Assembly (NCBI RefSeq): GCF_030523985.1
Contig: NZ_JAUNHK010000067.1
Coordinates: 1-14,836 of the forward strand
Origin: Deinococcus sp.
GTDB lineage: Bacteria; Deinococcota; Deinococci; Deinococcales; Deinococcaceae
Direction: 5' to 3'
Length of the DNA: 14,836 nt
Shown here: positions 6,117-13,361 of the stretch, piece by piece
Numbering within the stretch: position 1 is the first letter of the stretch
How the letters are laid out: each line of letters begins with the position of its first letter
Position numbers and translations under genes: made by a program
The notes under the pieces: generated by a model
What the model saw: the letters and a program-made list of their open reading frames with translations, nothing else
Database searches by the model: none
What the model was told of the DNA's origin: nothing

Positions 6117-6629
6117 TCAGGCCGGGTGGCTCAGCAGCGTCCGGGCATCGGTGGGCGACGGGCCGAGTTCCTTGGCGTACCAGGTCATCACCGGGCGGGC
6201 GTCCAGCGTAAAGCGGTAGCCCTGGCGCTCCCAGAAGCGTGCGCCGCGTTTGTTGTCGCCCAGCACGCTGGCCAGAATGCGGCGGGTCTGGGGGGCGAAA
6301 CGCTGCTCGAGCGCCTCCACGACGCTCTGGCCCAGGCCCCGGCTCTGGCAGTCCTCGCGGATAAGCAGCAGGTTGATGGTCAGGTCGCCCGGTTCGGGGT
6401 AGTCGGTCTTGTAGTCCACGCTGCCGACCAGTTCGCCCCGCGCGTCGTGCAGCAGTTCCAGATGGCGGTGGGGGTCGCTCACCACCGTCATCAGGTCGCG
6501 CTGCACCTCGCCCAGATTGGGAATGCTGCCGCCCAGCAGGTCGAAATAACCGGGCGTATCCAGATAGAGCTGGTGCAGTTCGGGCGCTTGGTGGGGGGCG
6601 ACGGGTGTAAAGCGGATGGTGGGATTCAA
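6117..6629 (-). CDS. GNAT-family N-acetyltransferase
   Basis: The 170-residue acetyltransferase shows a canonical GNAT fold: IRFTPVAPHQAPEL at the start, GSVDYKTDYPEPGDLTINL as the central strands, the acetyl-CoA loop QSRGLGQ (95-101), and ASVLGDNKRGARFWERQGYRF near the end. The acceptor is unknown and could be a small molecule or a protein. The start is a TTG at 6629. GGAGG (minus strand, 6643-6639) stands nine bases ahead of it, the residues from this point fit the first strand, and there is no in-frame ATG nearby. The gene is divergent from dus across 223 bases. It precedes argB on the same strand, but the repeat and a separate argB promoter argue that argB does not depend on it. Confidence 0.88.
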   Translation of the reverse strand: MNPTIRFTPVAPHQAPELHQLYLDTPGYFDLLGGSIPNLGEVQRDLMTVVSDPHRHLELLHDARGELVGSVDYKTDYPEPGDLTINLLLIREDCQSRGLGQSVVEALEQRFAPQTRRILASVLGDNKRGARFWERQGYRFTLDARPVMTWYAKELGPSPTDARTLLSHPA

Positions 6630-6638
6630 AGCGCAAAG

Positions 6639-6643
6639 CCTCC
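6639..6643 (-). promoter_or_regulatory. Ribosome-binding site GGAGG deciding the TTG start of the GNAT gene
   Basis: GGAGG on the minus strand is nine bases before TTG at 6629. It is one of the clear Shine-Dalgarno sequences in a window where many genes seem leaderless, and it supports the non-ATG start. Confidence 0.6.
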
Positions 6644-6838
6644 GAAAAGGAACGGACGAAAAAAGGCTGACAGGTCATGCCAGGCTCAGCTCTCCCCGGC
6701 GGCTCGCCTGCCGAGTTCGTAAATAACGGAAAAGGTTCTGAGCAATCCGAATATAGCTCAATCTCGCCAGGGCTTGTTTGCCGTTAGGTGCCCCGCCACT
6801 TTCAGTTTCTCTTCACCCGCCGCCGAGTATTCAGGGCT

Positions 6839-6844
6839 TAGACT
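6839..6844 (+). promoter_or_regulatory. -10-like hexamer TAGACT for dus (leaderless)
   Basis: TAGACT is followed by eight bases and the ATG at 6853, predicting a leader of 0-2 bases. It is the same hexamer as at argB. No -35 match is evident. Confidence 0.5.
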
Positions 6845-6852
6845 AAGCGGTT

Positions 6853-7929
6853 ATGGACCCCTCTGCTGCCCCGCCCAGCGGCTTTTATGCCCAGCGTCTG
6901 AGCCGCCCCGGTGCCGTGCTGGCCCCGATGGCAGGCTACAGCGACGCCCCCATGCGCCAGCTCGCCGCCGAGGAAGGAGCGCTGTGGACGGTCAGCGAGA
7001 TGATCAGTGCGCGGGGGCTGGTGCTGGGCAGCGAACAGGAAGACCTGAACCTGGGCCGCCCCTACCCCGGCGAGCAGGGCCGCGTGGTGCAACTGTTCGG
7101 GGCCGACCCCGACGTGCTGGCCGACGCGGTGGGCAAGACCGAGGCGTGGTTCGCTCCCGCCGCCATCGACCTCAACATGGGTTGCCCGGTGCCCAAGGTG
7201 CGCGGCAAGGGCGGCGCTTGCCTCCTGCAGACGCCCGAGGTGGCCTTCAACCTGATAGGGGCCATGCGGCAGGCGACCAAGCTGGACGTGAGCGCCAAGA
7301 TTCGCCTCGGCTGGGACGACAACCGCAGTGTGGAAATCGCGCAGGGGCTGGAAGCAGCTGGCGTCAGTCTGATTACGGTGCATGGCCGCACGAGTGCCCA
7401 GCGCTATACGGGCGAGGCCGACTGGGACGCGATTGCGCGGGTGGCCCAGGCCGTGCGGGTGCCTGTCGTCGGCAGTGGCGACATCCTGAGTGCAGAGCAG
7501 GGCAGGCAGCGGCAGCGGCAGTCGGGTACGGCAGCGGTCATGGTCGGGCGGGGAGCCGTGGGGCAGCCCTGGCTGTTCCGTGCCCTTGCTACCGGGGAAG
7601 ACGCCACTGGGGAAAACGCCCTGCCGGACGCTGAGCGCCGTGCCCGCATCGCCCTGCGCCACGCCGAGTTGCAGCACACCTTCTACACCACGCCGCACCG
7701 CCGCGACCCCACCCGCCTGCATGTGGCGAGTATGCGGCCCCTTCGCAAGGTGCTGCCCAAATACCTGCCCGACTTTCCCGAGCTGCACCCGGCGCTGCGG
7801 CAGGTCGAGCGCATAGAGGACGTGCGCGGCCTGCTAGAGCCTCTCATTGAGGAACTTTCTCTAAAGTTTTTGGCGACGTCCCCTAGCGATAGGGCGGGGA
7901 CAGCACAGTATGCTGAACGGCAGTCATGA
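6853..7929 (+). CDS. dus: tRNA-dihydrouridine synthase, DusB type
   Basis: The 358-residue FMN-dependent enzyme reduces uridine to dihydrouridine in the D-loop of tRNAs with NADPH. The TIM-barrel motifs appear in order: LAPMAGYSDAPMR (FMN-binding start), VQLFGADPD, DLNMGCPVPKV with catalytic Cys111, GGACLLQTPE, SAKIRLGWDD, LITVHGRTSAQRYTG, VPVVGSGDI, and the phosphate-binding end VMVGRGAVGQPWLF. The C-terminal helical tRNA-binding domain follows, including RKVLPKYLPDFP. All the usual catalytic positions are present. The length is close to the DusB/NifR3 norm, with a short polar tail of about 18 residues. The stop overlaps the ATG of the DinB-type gene (ATGA, 7926-7929), so the two may be translated together, although a -10-like TATGCT (7909-7914) inside the tail could give the second gene its own transcript. 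Which tRNA position is modified cannot be read from sequence. Confidence 0.94.
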   Translation: MDPSAAPPSGFYAQRLSRPGAVLAPMAGYSDAPMRQLAAEEGALWTVSEMISARGLVLGSEQEDLNLGRPYPGEQGRVVQLFGADPDVLADAVGKTEAWFAPAAIDLNMGCPVPKVRGKGGACLLQTPEVAFNLIGAMRQATKLDVSAKIRLGWDDNRSVEIAQGLEAAGVSLITVHGRTSAQRYTGEADWDAIARVAQAVRVPVVGSGDILSAEQGRQRQRQSGTAAVMVGRGAVGQPWLFRALATGEDATGENALPDAERRARIALRHAELQHTFYTTPHRRDPTRLHVASMRPLRKVLPKYLPDFPELHPALRQVERIEDVRGLLEPLIEELSLKFLATSPSDRAGTAQYAERQS

Positions 7930-8516
7930 ATGTCCGCGAGTACTACCGTTACCTCTCCGCTGCGCGCGAACAGCTCTGGCAGTTCCTGCGCGCCCTGCCA
8001 GAGGAAGACCTGAACCGCGACATGATGGAGAGCGGCGAACGCTTCCATAACATCAAGGATTTGATGCTGCACATCGCAGACGTGGAAGACCACTGGATAC
8101 ACGACATCGTGCGCGGGGACGCGATTCAGGGCAGTGGCTACGAACACGACTGGGTCAGGCCCCAGGCCGAGCGCTACGACCTGAGCTGGGTTCTGACCTA
8201 CAGCCGCAAGGTCACCGAGGCCACCCGCCGCTTTCTGGACAGCGAGCCCGATCTGGAGCGTCCCGTCAAGCTGGTGCAGGACGACCCCGACAGCGCGACG
8301 GTGACCCTCGACCAGCTCCTGTGGCATGTGATGACCCATGAGGTGCGCCACACCGCCCAGATTGCACTGCTGGTGCGTCAGCTCGGGCACACGCCGCCCT
8401 GGCTCGATTATCTGCGTTTTGCCCGTCCTGCCTCTCCAGAACCGGCCAGCGCCTCTCAGGACGAGGATGGTCTGGGCCTCGACGAGAGCGACTTGGTCGA
8501 GACGCCGGAGTCCTAA
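7926..8516 (+). CDS. DinB/YfiT-fold metalloprotein
   Basis: The 196-residue protein has the four-helix DinB/YfiT fold, a group of metal-dependent thiol transferases or hydrolases that is expanded in Deinococcus. The metal triad can be seen: His49 in LMLHIADVEDHW and His138 and His142 in THEVRHTAQ. The first helix, EYYRYLSAAREQLWQFLRALPEEDLN, is typical. The last 30 residues are Ser/Glu/Asp-rich and probably disordered. The substrate is unknown; relatives use bacillithiol, mycothiol or other low-molecular-weight thiols. This lineage is known to make bacillithiol, so that link is plausible but inferred. It overlaps the dus stop by ATGA and lies 141 bases ahead of endonuclease III. Members of the family are often called damage-inducible by name only; no damage operator is visible here. 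Confidence 0.88.
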   Translation: MNVREYYRYLSAAREQLWQFLRALPEEDLNRDMMESGERFHNIKDLMLHIADVEDHWIHDIVRGDAIQGSGYEHDWVRPQAERYDLSWVLTYSRKVTEATRRFLDSEPDLERPVKLVQDDPDSATVTLDQLLWHVMTHEVRHTAQIALLVRQLGHTPPWLDYLRFARPASPEPASASQDEDGLGLDESDLVETPES

Positions 8517-8559
8517 AGACCGTTTATTTTTTCCGGGAGCTGGGCGGCGGTCATCGCTC

Positions 8560-8565
8560 CAGACT
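8560..8565 (+). promoter_or_regulatory. -10-like hexamer CAGACT ahead of the small ORF and endonuclease III
   Basis: CAGACT is followed by exactly six bases and the ATG at 8572. This spacing equals that of TAGACT at argB and CACAAT at the HRDC fusion, which supports a leaderless start for the small ORF. It is one base off TANNNT. Confidence 0.35.
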
Positions 8566-8571
8566 GGAAGC

Positions 8572-8661
8572 ATGAGCGCTCATTCGGATTTTGCTGCATT
8601 CGGGCATGGTCAGGACGCCGCAGCCCATGCTTCTCACATTGAAACGGGCCGCATTCCGTGA
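8572..8661 (+). CDS. Candidate 29-residue leader peptide coupled to endonuclease III
   Basis: The ORF encodes 29 residues beginning MSAHSDFAAFGHGQD and ending HIETGRIP. It holds four histidines (4, 12, 19 and 22). The stop TGA overlaps the GTG start of the nuclease gene (GTGA, 8658-8661), the usual arrangement for translational coupling. A -10-like hexamer six bases ahead of the ATG suggests it is the first ORF of a leaderless transcript, and the nuclease GTG has no ribosome-binding site of its own, so the small ORF may be needed to bring ribosomes to it. The coding claim rests only on layout. It might instead be a chance ORF. No known family is recognised. Confidence 0.45.
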   Translation: MSAHSDFAAFGHGQDAAAHASHIETGRIP

Positions 8662-9419
8662 CGCTCTTCGGCAATGAGGAGCTGAAGACGCCCAACGCCG
8701 CCCAGCCTGACGCAGAGCGGGCCGCGCTGCTGGCCTGGGTCGCGGCGCAACTGCGGGCCGAATACGGTGGGCGGGAACTGCGGCCCCGGCGCGAGCCGCT
8801 GCACGAACTGATTTCGACCATCCTCTCGCAGCGCACCACCCACGACGACGAGGAAGCAGCTTACCAGGAACTTCGCACGCTGGGCGACTGGGACGCCATT
8901 ATCGCCGCGCCCACTGCCGAGGTCGCCCACGCCATTCGCCGCAGCAACTACCCCGAGAGCAAAGCGCCGCGCATTCAGGAAACCCTGCGCCGCCTGCGGG
9001 ACGCGCCCGGCGGCTACGACCTCGAATTTCTGCGCGAACTGCCTGTAAAGGACGCCCTGAAGTGGCTCACCGACCTGCCGGGCGTGGGGGTCAAGACGGC
9101 GAGTCTGGTGCTGCTGTTCAATTTCTCGCGCCCGGTGTTTCCGGTGGATACCCATGTCCACCGCATCAACACCCGCGTCGGCACCATTCCGCGCATGGGC
9201 GAACAGGCCGCGCACCGGGCGCTGCTGGCCCTGCTGCCGTCCGACCCGCCCTACCTGTACGAATTGCACATCAACCTTCTCGCCCACGGTCGGCGGGTCT
9301 GCACCTGGACGCGGCCCAAGTGCGGTCAGTGCATCCTGCGCGAGCGCTGCGACGCCTACGCGCAGTACGGCGAGCAGGTGCCGAGTTTCAGCGAGAAGCC
9401 CAGCCACAAGCCCCGTTGA
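8658..9419 (+). CDS. nth: Endonuclease III (DNA glycosylase/AP lyase), EndoIII-2 type
   Basis: The 253-residue bifunctional base-excision repair glycosylase removes oxidised pyrimidines and cleaves the abasic site. The helix-hairpin-helix is LPGVGVKTAS with catalytic Lys146, and the catalytic aspartate is Asp164 in VDTHVHRINTRVG. Their spacing of 18 equals that of E. coli Nth (120 and 138). The [4Fe-4S] cluster loop is intact: Cys215, Cys222, Cys225 and Cys231 in the pattern C-x6-C-x2-C-x5-C. ISTILSQRTTHDD is the helix that enters the minor groove. The protein is about 40 residues longer than E. coli Nth, mainly at the N-terminus. From memory this is the second of three endonuclease III paralogues in D. 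radiodurans; the paralogue number is recall, not shown here. The start is GTG, overlapping the stop of the small ORF. It is followed by the MscS gene on the same strand. Confidence 0.93.
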   Translation: MTLFGNEELKTPNAAQPDAERAALLAWVAAQLRAEYGGRELRPRREPLHELISTILSQRTTHDDEEAAYQELRTLGDWDAIIAAPTAEVAHAIRRSNYPESKAPRIQETLRRLRDAPGGYDLEFLRELPVKDALKWLTDLPGVGVKTASLVLLFNFSRPVFPVDTHVHRINTRVGTIPRMGEQAAHRALLALLPSDPPYLYELHINLLAHGRRVCTWTRPKCGQCILRERCDAYAQYGEQVPSFSEKPSHKPR

Positions 9420-9424
9420 TGTCG

Positions 9425-9436
9425 TCAAAATTTTGA
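9425..9436 (+). other. 12-bp perfect palindrome TCAAAATTTTGA
   Basis: TCAAAATTTTGA lies six bases after the endonuclease III stop. It is AT-rich against a GC-rich background. It is too short to terminate well and is about 75 bases ahead of the mscS start region, so it could be an operator. There is no independent support. Confidence 0.3.
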
Positions 9437-9493
9437 GAGAAGATGACCGGGCTTGAAGCATCCATCGTAAGCGCAGCCATTTCAGCAAGTCCT

Positions 9494-9536
9494 AGGAGGA
9501 TGGCCGGGGATTGACTCTGGGGGCTGAGTTCATAAT
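9494..9536 (+). promoter_or_regulatory. Start region of mscS: AGGAGG, TTGACT and CATAAT
   Basis: AGGAGG (9494-9499) lies 11 bases ahead of a TTG at 9511. TTGACT (9511-9516) also resembles a -35 box, and CATAAT (9531-9536) resembles a -10, with a short spacer of 14. CATAAT ends ten bases before the ATG at 9547, as TACACT does at uppS. The two readings give different starts: a Shine-Dalgarno-led TTG or a leaderless ATG. Confidence 0.4.
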
Positions 9537-9546
9537 GAAAGCGGAC

Positions 9547-10719
9547 ATGCTAGAGCAGCTCACCACCCGCCTCACGGGGCTTCGCGTTTGGGTCGAATTG
9601 CTGTTCACGGCAGCCGTGGCTTATGCCATCTACCGCATGGGCCGCGCTCTGCTGCTTTGGGTAGACAATCTGGCCCAGCAGCGCGGGGTAACGCCGCTTT
9701 CTCCCTGGCTGAAGTGGGTGTGGCGGCTGGGTGTGGTGGTCGGCTGGGTGGCGGTGGTCACAAATATCCTGAACTTGCCGCAACTGGACGTGCTTTACGA
9801 ACTGGGCCGCCGCATCCTGCGGGCGTTTCAGGCCAGTTCAGGGCAGCTCCTGGTCATCGGGGCGCTGGTGGCGATTGCTTGGCCGCTGGTCGGGATTCTC
9901 ACCTCGCATATCGCGGCGGGCGAGGAACGTTCACGCGACGCCGTGCGGCTTCAGACCCTGCGCGGGGTGATCGAGAGTACCCTGAAAGTCATCCTGGTCA
10001 TCGTGGCGGTGCTGGCAGGGTTGCAAGCGCTGGGCATCAACCCGACCAGTCTGCTGGCGGGGGTTTCCGTGCTCGGTCTGGCGGTGTCTTTCGGTGCACA
10101 GAACTTGGTGCGCGACGTGCTGAACGGCTTTTTCTTCCTGCTGGAAGACCAGTTCGGCGTGGGGGACCGCATCACCATCAACGGCAAGGAACTGACCGGC
10201 GATGTAGAGCGGCTCAACCTGCGCGTCACCACCTTGCGTCACCGCCAGACCGGGGCCATTCACATCATCCCGAACGGCGAGATCAAGAAAGTGACCGTCG
10301 AGCGCAAGGGCCGCAACTGGAACCGCGTAGAGGCGCTGGCCCGCGTTTCGTATGACGACGACTTGGACAAAGCCCTGGAGGTCTTTGAAGCGACCTGCCA
10401 GCAACTTTACGAGGACGCCGAGTGGCAGGAGGCGTTTATCGAAAAGCCCATCGTGCAGGGGGTGCATGAACTGGGCGAATACGAAATCTATCTGCGGGCG
10501 CTGCTGACGGTGCGGCCCACCAAGCAGGGAAGGGTCAGGCGCGAATTCAACCGCCGCATCAAGCACGCCTTCGACGAGGCCGGGCTGAATATCGCCCCGA
10601 ACCGCACGACCACCATCGGGAACGTGGTGCAGATGCGGCTGGTAAATGATGAAACAGCGGGCGAAAACCCAGGGGATTTGCCAGGGCACAAGCAAAAGCA
10701 GGAAGACCAGGAAGAGTAA
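9547..10719 (+). CDS. mscS: MscS-family mechanosensitive ion channel
   Basis: The small-conductance mechanosensitive channel sits in the inner membrane and releases solutes on hypo-osmotic shock. From the ATG at 9547 it has 390 residues. Five membrane segments are visible where E. coli MscS has three: VWVELLFTAAVAYAIY, then a second from WRLGVVVGWVAVVTNIL, a third from LLVIGALVAIAWPLVGIL, a fourth from LKVILVIVAVLAGLQ, and the pore helix SVLGLAVSFGAQNLVRDVLN continuing into GFFFLLE. The cytoplasmic beta domain begins VGDRITINGKELTGDVERLN and contains the family motif HIIPNGEI. The alpha/beta domain ends near ALLTVRPTKQGRVRREF. A 30-residue polar tail, rich in Lys, Gln and Glu, follows. The start could also be TTG at 9511 (AGGAGG upstream) or ATG at 9535. 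The gene is convergent with the sulfatase gene, with only 27 bases between stops and no clear terminator. Confidence 0.92.
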   Translation: MLEQLTTRLTGLRVWVELLFTAAVAYAIYRMGRALLLWVDNLAQQRGVTPLSPWLKWVWRLGVVVGWVAVVTNILNLPQLDVLYELGRRILRAFQASSGQLLVIGALVAIAWPLVGILTSHIAAGEERSRDAVRLQTLRGVIESTLKVILVIVAVLAGLQALGINPTSLLAGVSVLGLAVSFGAQNLVRDVLNGFFFLLEDQFGVGDRITINGKELTGDVERLNLRVTTLRHRQTGAIHIIPNGEIKKVTVERKGRNWNRVEALARVSYDDDLDKALEVFEATCQQLYEDAEWQEAFIEKPIVQGVHELGEYEIYLRALLTVRPTKQGRVRREFNRRIKHAFDEAGLNIAPNRTTTIGNVVQMRLVNDETAGENPGDLPGHKQKQEDQEE

Positions 10720-10746
10720 TCCTGGCCCCCCTCCCCTTGCTGAAAA

Positions 10747-12402
10747 TTACTTCTGCTGGGCGAACTCCTCCCCGAACATGGCCGGGTCAAAGGGTCGCGT
10801 ATCCTCGCCAATCTCGTCGGCCACCAGCTTGTGCAGCTTGGCGGTCAGGCGTTCCAGCGCTTCGGCATTGTGCCTGGGGTGGTTCCGGTCGGCAATGTTC
10901 TCCATCTCGCCGGGGTCGTTTTTCAGGTCATACATCCCGATGTCGCCCATCCTGAACAGTTCTTCCACGCTGGCGGGGTTGCCGTACTCGTTGGGGCTGA
11001 AATAGCGCACCAGTTTGTAGTGACCGTCCACCACGTACCGCATAAAGCCGCGAATGCTCATATCCGGTGCGCCGTACTTCTCGCCAGCGGCAGCCACCGT
11101 TTCCGCCACTTCCTCCTCGGTTTTGGTGCCGCCTTCCAGGTCGGTGATGTCGTTGCCCGCTTTTTCTGCCCACTCGTGGTCAAGGGAGTGCAGCGCGTCC
11201 CACATCACCAGCACGCCGTCGCCGGGCTGCTCACCGCTCCCGCGTGGCCCCGCCTGCTCCGGGTTTTCGATGACGGAGCGCAGGCTGCGGCCCACCACCT
11301 TGGGGTGCTTCTCCTTCAGCTTCTCTTCGCTGACGCCCGCGAAATCCATGATGGTCGGCACGAGGTCCACCAGCGAAGCCACCGCGCCGGTGCGCTTGCC
11401 CTGCACGCCGCCCGGCACGCAGGCAATCAGGGGCACCACCGCCGCCTCATCGTAGTGAATGCCGCCCTTCTGGGTGAGCCCGTGCGCGCCGTTCATCTCG
11501 CCGTGGTCGCCCGTGTAAATCACGATGGTGTCGTCCCACAGCTTCAGGCGGTCGAGGGCGTCCAGAATCTTGTTGAATTCCATGTCCACCAGCCGCATGC
11601 AGTTGACCAGATAATTCCGCTGCTTGAGCCACAGGTCTTCGCGCTCGCCGGGAATCAGACCGAAATTCAGGTCAATGTACTCGCGGTAGTGCTGCACACC
11701 GCTCGGCTGCTGCTCGTCGTTGACGGCAAAGTTTTTGGGCAGCTTGATGTCCCACTGCTTCTGGAAAAAAGGCATCTCCTGAATGGGGTGCTGCGCTGCG
11801 CCCGCAAAGCCGCCGTTCGCGCTGATGCTCTCGTCGGGCACCATGAACATCACGTCGTGGGGGTTCACCAGACTGACAATCAGCATCCAGGGCTGATCCA
11901 GCTTGGAACCCTTGTTTTCCAGCCAGTCAATGGCTTCAAAGGCCGCCGCGTGGTCGAGCTGAATGCCTTGCATGGGTGCGCCGTACATCTCGCCCCACTG
12001 CTGCACGTCGCTGAAGCCGAACTTTTCCAGCGCGTTTTCGCTGCGGGGCATCTCGGAAACGTGCCATTTGCCCTTCAGGGCGGTGTAATAGCCCTCATCA
12101 CGCAGCATGTGGCCCACCGTGGTCACTTCTGGGCTGAGGCCCTGCGCCGTCCAGGCGAAGTTGGTGTTGTCCCACATGCCGATGTTCACGGCGTGCTGGC
12201 CTGTCCACATGGTGGCGCGGCTGGGGGTACACATGGGCACCGTGCAGTAGGTGCGGTCAAAGCTGACGCCCTGCGCTTCCAGGCGGCGCAGCGCGGGCAG
12301 CGGCACGTCTTCGGGCAGTTCCATGTGGGTCTGCCACTGGTCTTCCACCAGAATCAGGATGTTGGGGCGCTTTTTGGGGGTGGTCTGAGTGGTCTGGGTC
12401 AT
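10747..12402 (-). CDS. Cys-type sulfatase (formylglycine-dependent), cytoplasmic
   Basis: The 551-residue alkaline-phosphatase-superfamily sulfatase hydrolyses sulfate esters. NILILVEDQW (14-23) carries the first metal ligand Asp21. MCTPSRATMWTGQ holds Cys58 in the C-x-P-S-R signature, the residue converted to formylglycine. GKWHVSEM, IYTGDHGEMNGAHG (second metal pair Asp-His) and QKGGIHYDEAAVVPLI complete the active site. NPHD in SLVNPHDVMF is a loop also seen in choline-sulfatase relatives, but the substrate cannot be named. There is no signal peptide or lipobox, so it should act in the cytoplasm, which is unusual for arylsulfatases but normal for choline-sulfatase-like enzymes. AAGGAG five bases before the ATG is a good ribosome-binding site. 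It is the last gene of the operon, 57 bases behind the FGE gene that activates it. Phosphonate monoester hydrolases share the motifs and remain possible. Confidence 0.92.
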   Translation of the reverse strand: MTQTTQTTPKKRPNILILVEDQWQTHMELPEDVPLPALRRLEAQGVSFDRTYCTVPMCTPSRATMWTGQHAVNIGMWDNTNFAWTAQGLSPEVTTVGHMLRDEGYYTALKGKWHVSEMPRSENALEKFGFSDVQQWGEMYGAPMQGIQLDHAAAFEAIDWLENKGSKLDQPWMLIVSLVNPHDVMFMVPDESISANGGFAGAAQHPIQEMPFFQKQWDIKLPKNFAVNDEQQPSGVQHYREYIDLNFGLIPGEREDLWLKQRNYLVNCMRLVDMEFNKILDALDRLKLWDDTIVIYTGDHGEMNGAHGLTQKGGIHYDEAAVVPLIACVPGGVQGKRTGAVASLVDLVPTIMDFAGVSEEKLKEKHPKVVGRSLRSVIENPEQAGPRGSGEQPGDGVLVMWDALHSLDHEWAEKAGNDITDLEGGTKTEEEVAETVAAAGEKYGAPDMSIRGFMRYVVDGHYKLVRYFSPNEYGNPASVEELFRMGDIGMYDLKNDPGEMENIADRNHPRHNAEALERLTAKLHKLVADEIGEDTRPFDPAMFGEEFAQQK

Positions 12403-12407
12403 GTTGG

Positions 12408-12413
12408 CTCCTT
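12408..12413 (-). promoter_or_regulatory. Ribosome-binding site AAGGAG of the sulfatase gene
   Basis: AAGGAG on the minus strand is five bases before the ATG at 12402. It fixes the sulfatase start and shows that this gene is translated independently of the upstream FGE gene. Confidence 0.65.
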
Positions 12414-12459
12414 GGGTGAGGGAAAGCTCTGGCGAAAAGCGAAGGGTGGGGCGCAGGAT

Positions 12460-13356
12460 TCAGGGGTCGTTGCCCCGAAGGACGCAGCGAAAGCCGATGT
12501 GACCCGTGCTGGAATCCGCCGTTTCGCCCTGCCGCGCCGAGGGGCGGTAGCGCTGGCAGTAGTTGGGCGCGCACAGGTGCGAGCCGCCCTTGACGACCAT
12601 CCGCGCCTGTGCGCTGCCTGCGCGGGCGGGCGTGCAGCACCCCTTGCCGGGCTGGTGGCGGGCCGTGAATTCGTCGGCTGTCCACTCCCACACGTTGCCG
12701 ATGAGGTCGTACAGGCCGTAGCTGTTCGGCGGAAATGCGCCTACGGGGGAAGTACCTACGTACCCGTCTTCCGCGAGGCTCTGCCAGGGAAATTCGCCCT
12801 GCCAGGTGTTCGCCAGATGCTGCCCGCGTGGCGTGAAGGCGTACCCCCAGGCATACGGCGCACCGTCCAGCCCGCCCCGCGCTGCGTACTCCCATTCGGC
12901 CTCAGTGGGCAGGCTTTTCCCCGCCCACTGCGCGTAGGCCAGAGCGTCGGCGTGGGCGACATGCACGACGGGGTGCTGCTCACGCCCGCGCAGGTCGGTG
13001 TCTGGCCCCTCGGGGTGCTTCCAGCACGCCCCCGGCACGTACTTCCACCAGCGGCGGTAATCCGTGAGCGGCACAGGCTCAGCGGGCGGGAGGAAGACCA
13101 GCGAACCCGCCACCGCCAACGCTGGGTCAGCGTCAGGGTAGTGGGTGAGGTCGGGGGTTTGCTCCGCCAGAGTGACATACCCCGTCGCCCGCACGAACTC
13201 GGCAAACTGGGCGTTGGTCACGGGCGCAACGTCCATCCAGAACCCGCCCACCTCGGTGCGGAAGGCGGGCCGCTCCTCGGGGTAGGCGTCGTCGCAGCCC
13301 ATCGTGAAGGAGCCACCCGGCAGCCAGCGCATGTTTTTGGGGGCAGGGTTGGGCAT
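12460..13356 (-). CDS. Formylglycine-generating enzyme (sulfatase-modifying factor)
   Basis: FGE oxidises the cysteine of the C-x-P-S-R motif of sulfatases to formylglycine with O2 and copper. The 298-residue protein shows the family pattern from one end to the other: MRWLPGGSFTMGCDDAYPEERP, FWMDVAPVTNAQFAEFV, HPVVHVAHADALAYAQWAGK, LPTEAEWEYAARGG, GLYDLIGNVWEWTAD and GGSHLCAPNYCQRYRPSARQ, ending HIGFRC. Cys262 and Cys267 are the Cu(I)-binding pair equivalent to Cys272 and Cys277 of the Streptomyces enzyme. This separates it from FGE-like proteins without activity, such as EgtB or other C-type-lectin-fold relatives. I chose the ATG at 13356 because GGAG is eight bases upstream; a GTG at 13365 overlapping the DUF421 stop (GTGA) would add three residues. 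There is no signal peptide, so it works in the cytoplasm on the nascent sulfatase encoded next. Confidence 0.93.
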   Translation of the reverse strand: MPNPAPKNMRWLPGGSFTMGCDDAYPEERPAFRTEVGGFWMDVAPVTNAQFAEFVRATGYVTLAEQTPDLTHYPDADPALAVAGSLVFLPPAEPVPLTDYRRWWKYVPGACWKHPEGPDTDLRGREQHPVVHVAHADALAYAQWAGKSLPTEAEWEYAARGGLDGAPYAWGYAFTPRGQHLANTWQGEFPWQSLAEDGYVGTSPVGAFPPNSYGLYDLIGNVWEWTADEFTARHQPGKGCCTPARAGSAQARMVVKGGSHLCAPNYCQRYRPSARQGETADSSTGHIGFRCVLRGNDP

Positions 13357-13361
13357 TTTGG

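Noticed and set aside
5285..6211. 308-codon plus-strand frame opposite argB
   Set aside because: argB motifs on the minus strand are complete. This frame is shadow and crosses the repeat.
6630..6852. Search for a damage-response palindrome (RDRM) or small RNA in the divergent spacer
   Set aside because: Nothing close to the TTATGTCATTGACATAA-type motif is present. Only weak inverted repeats near 6670-6720 were seen.
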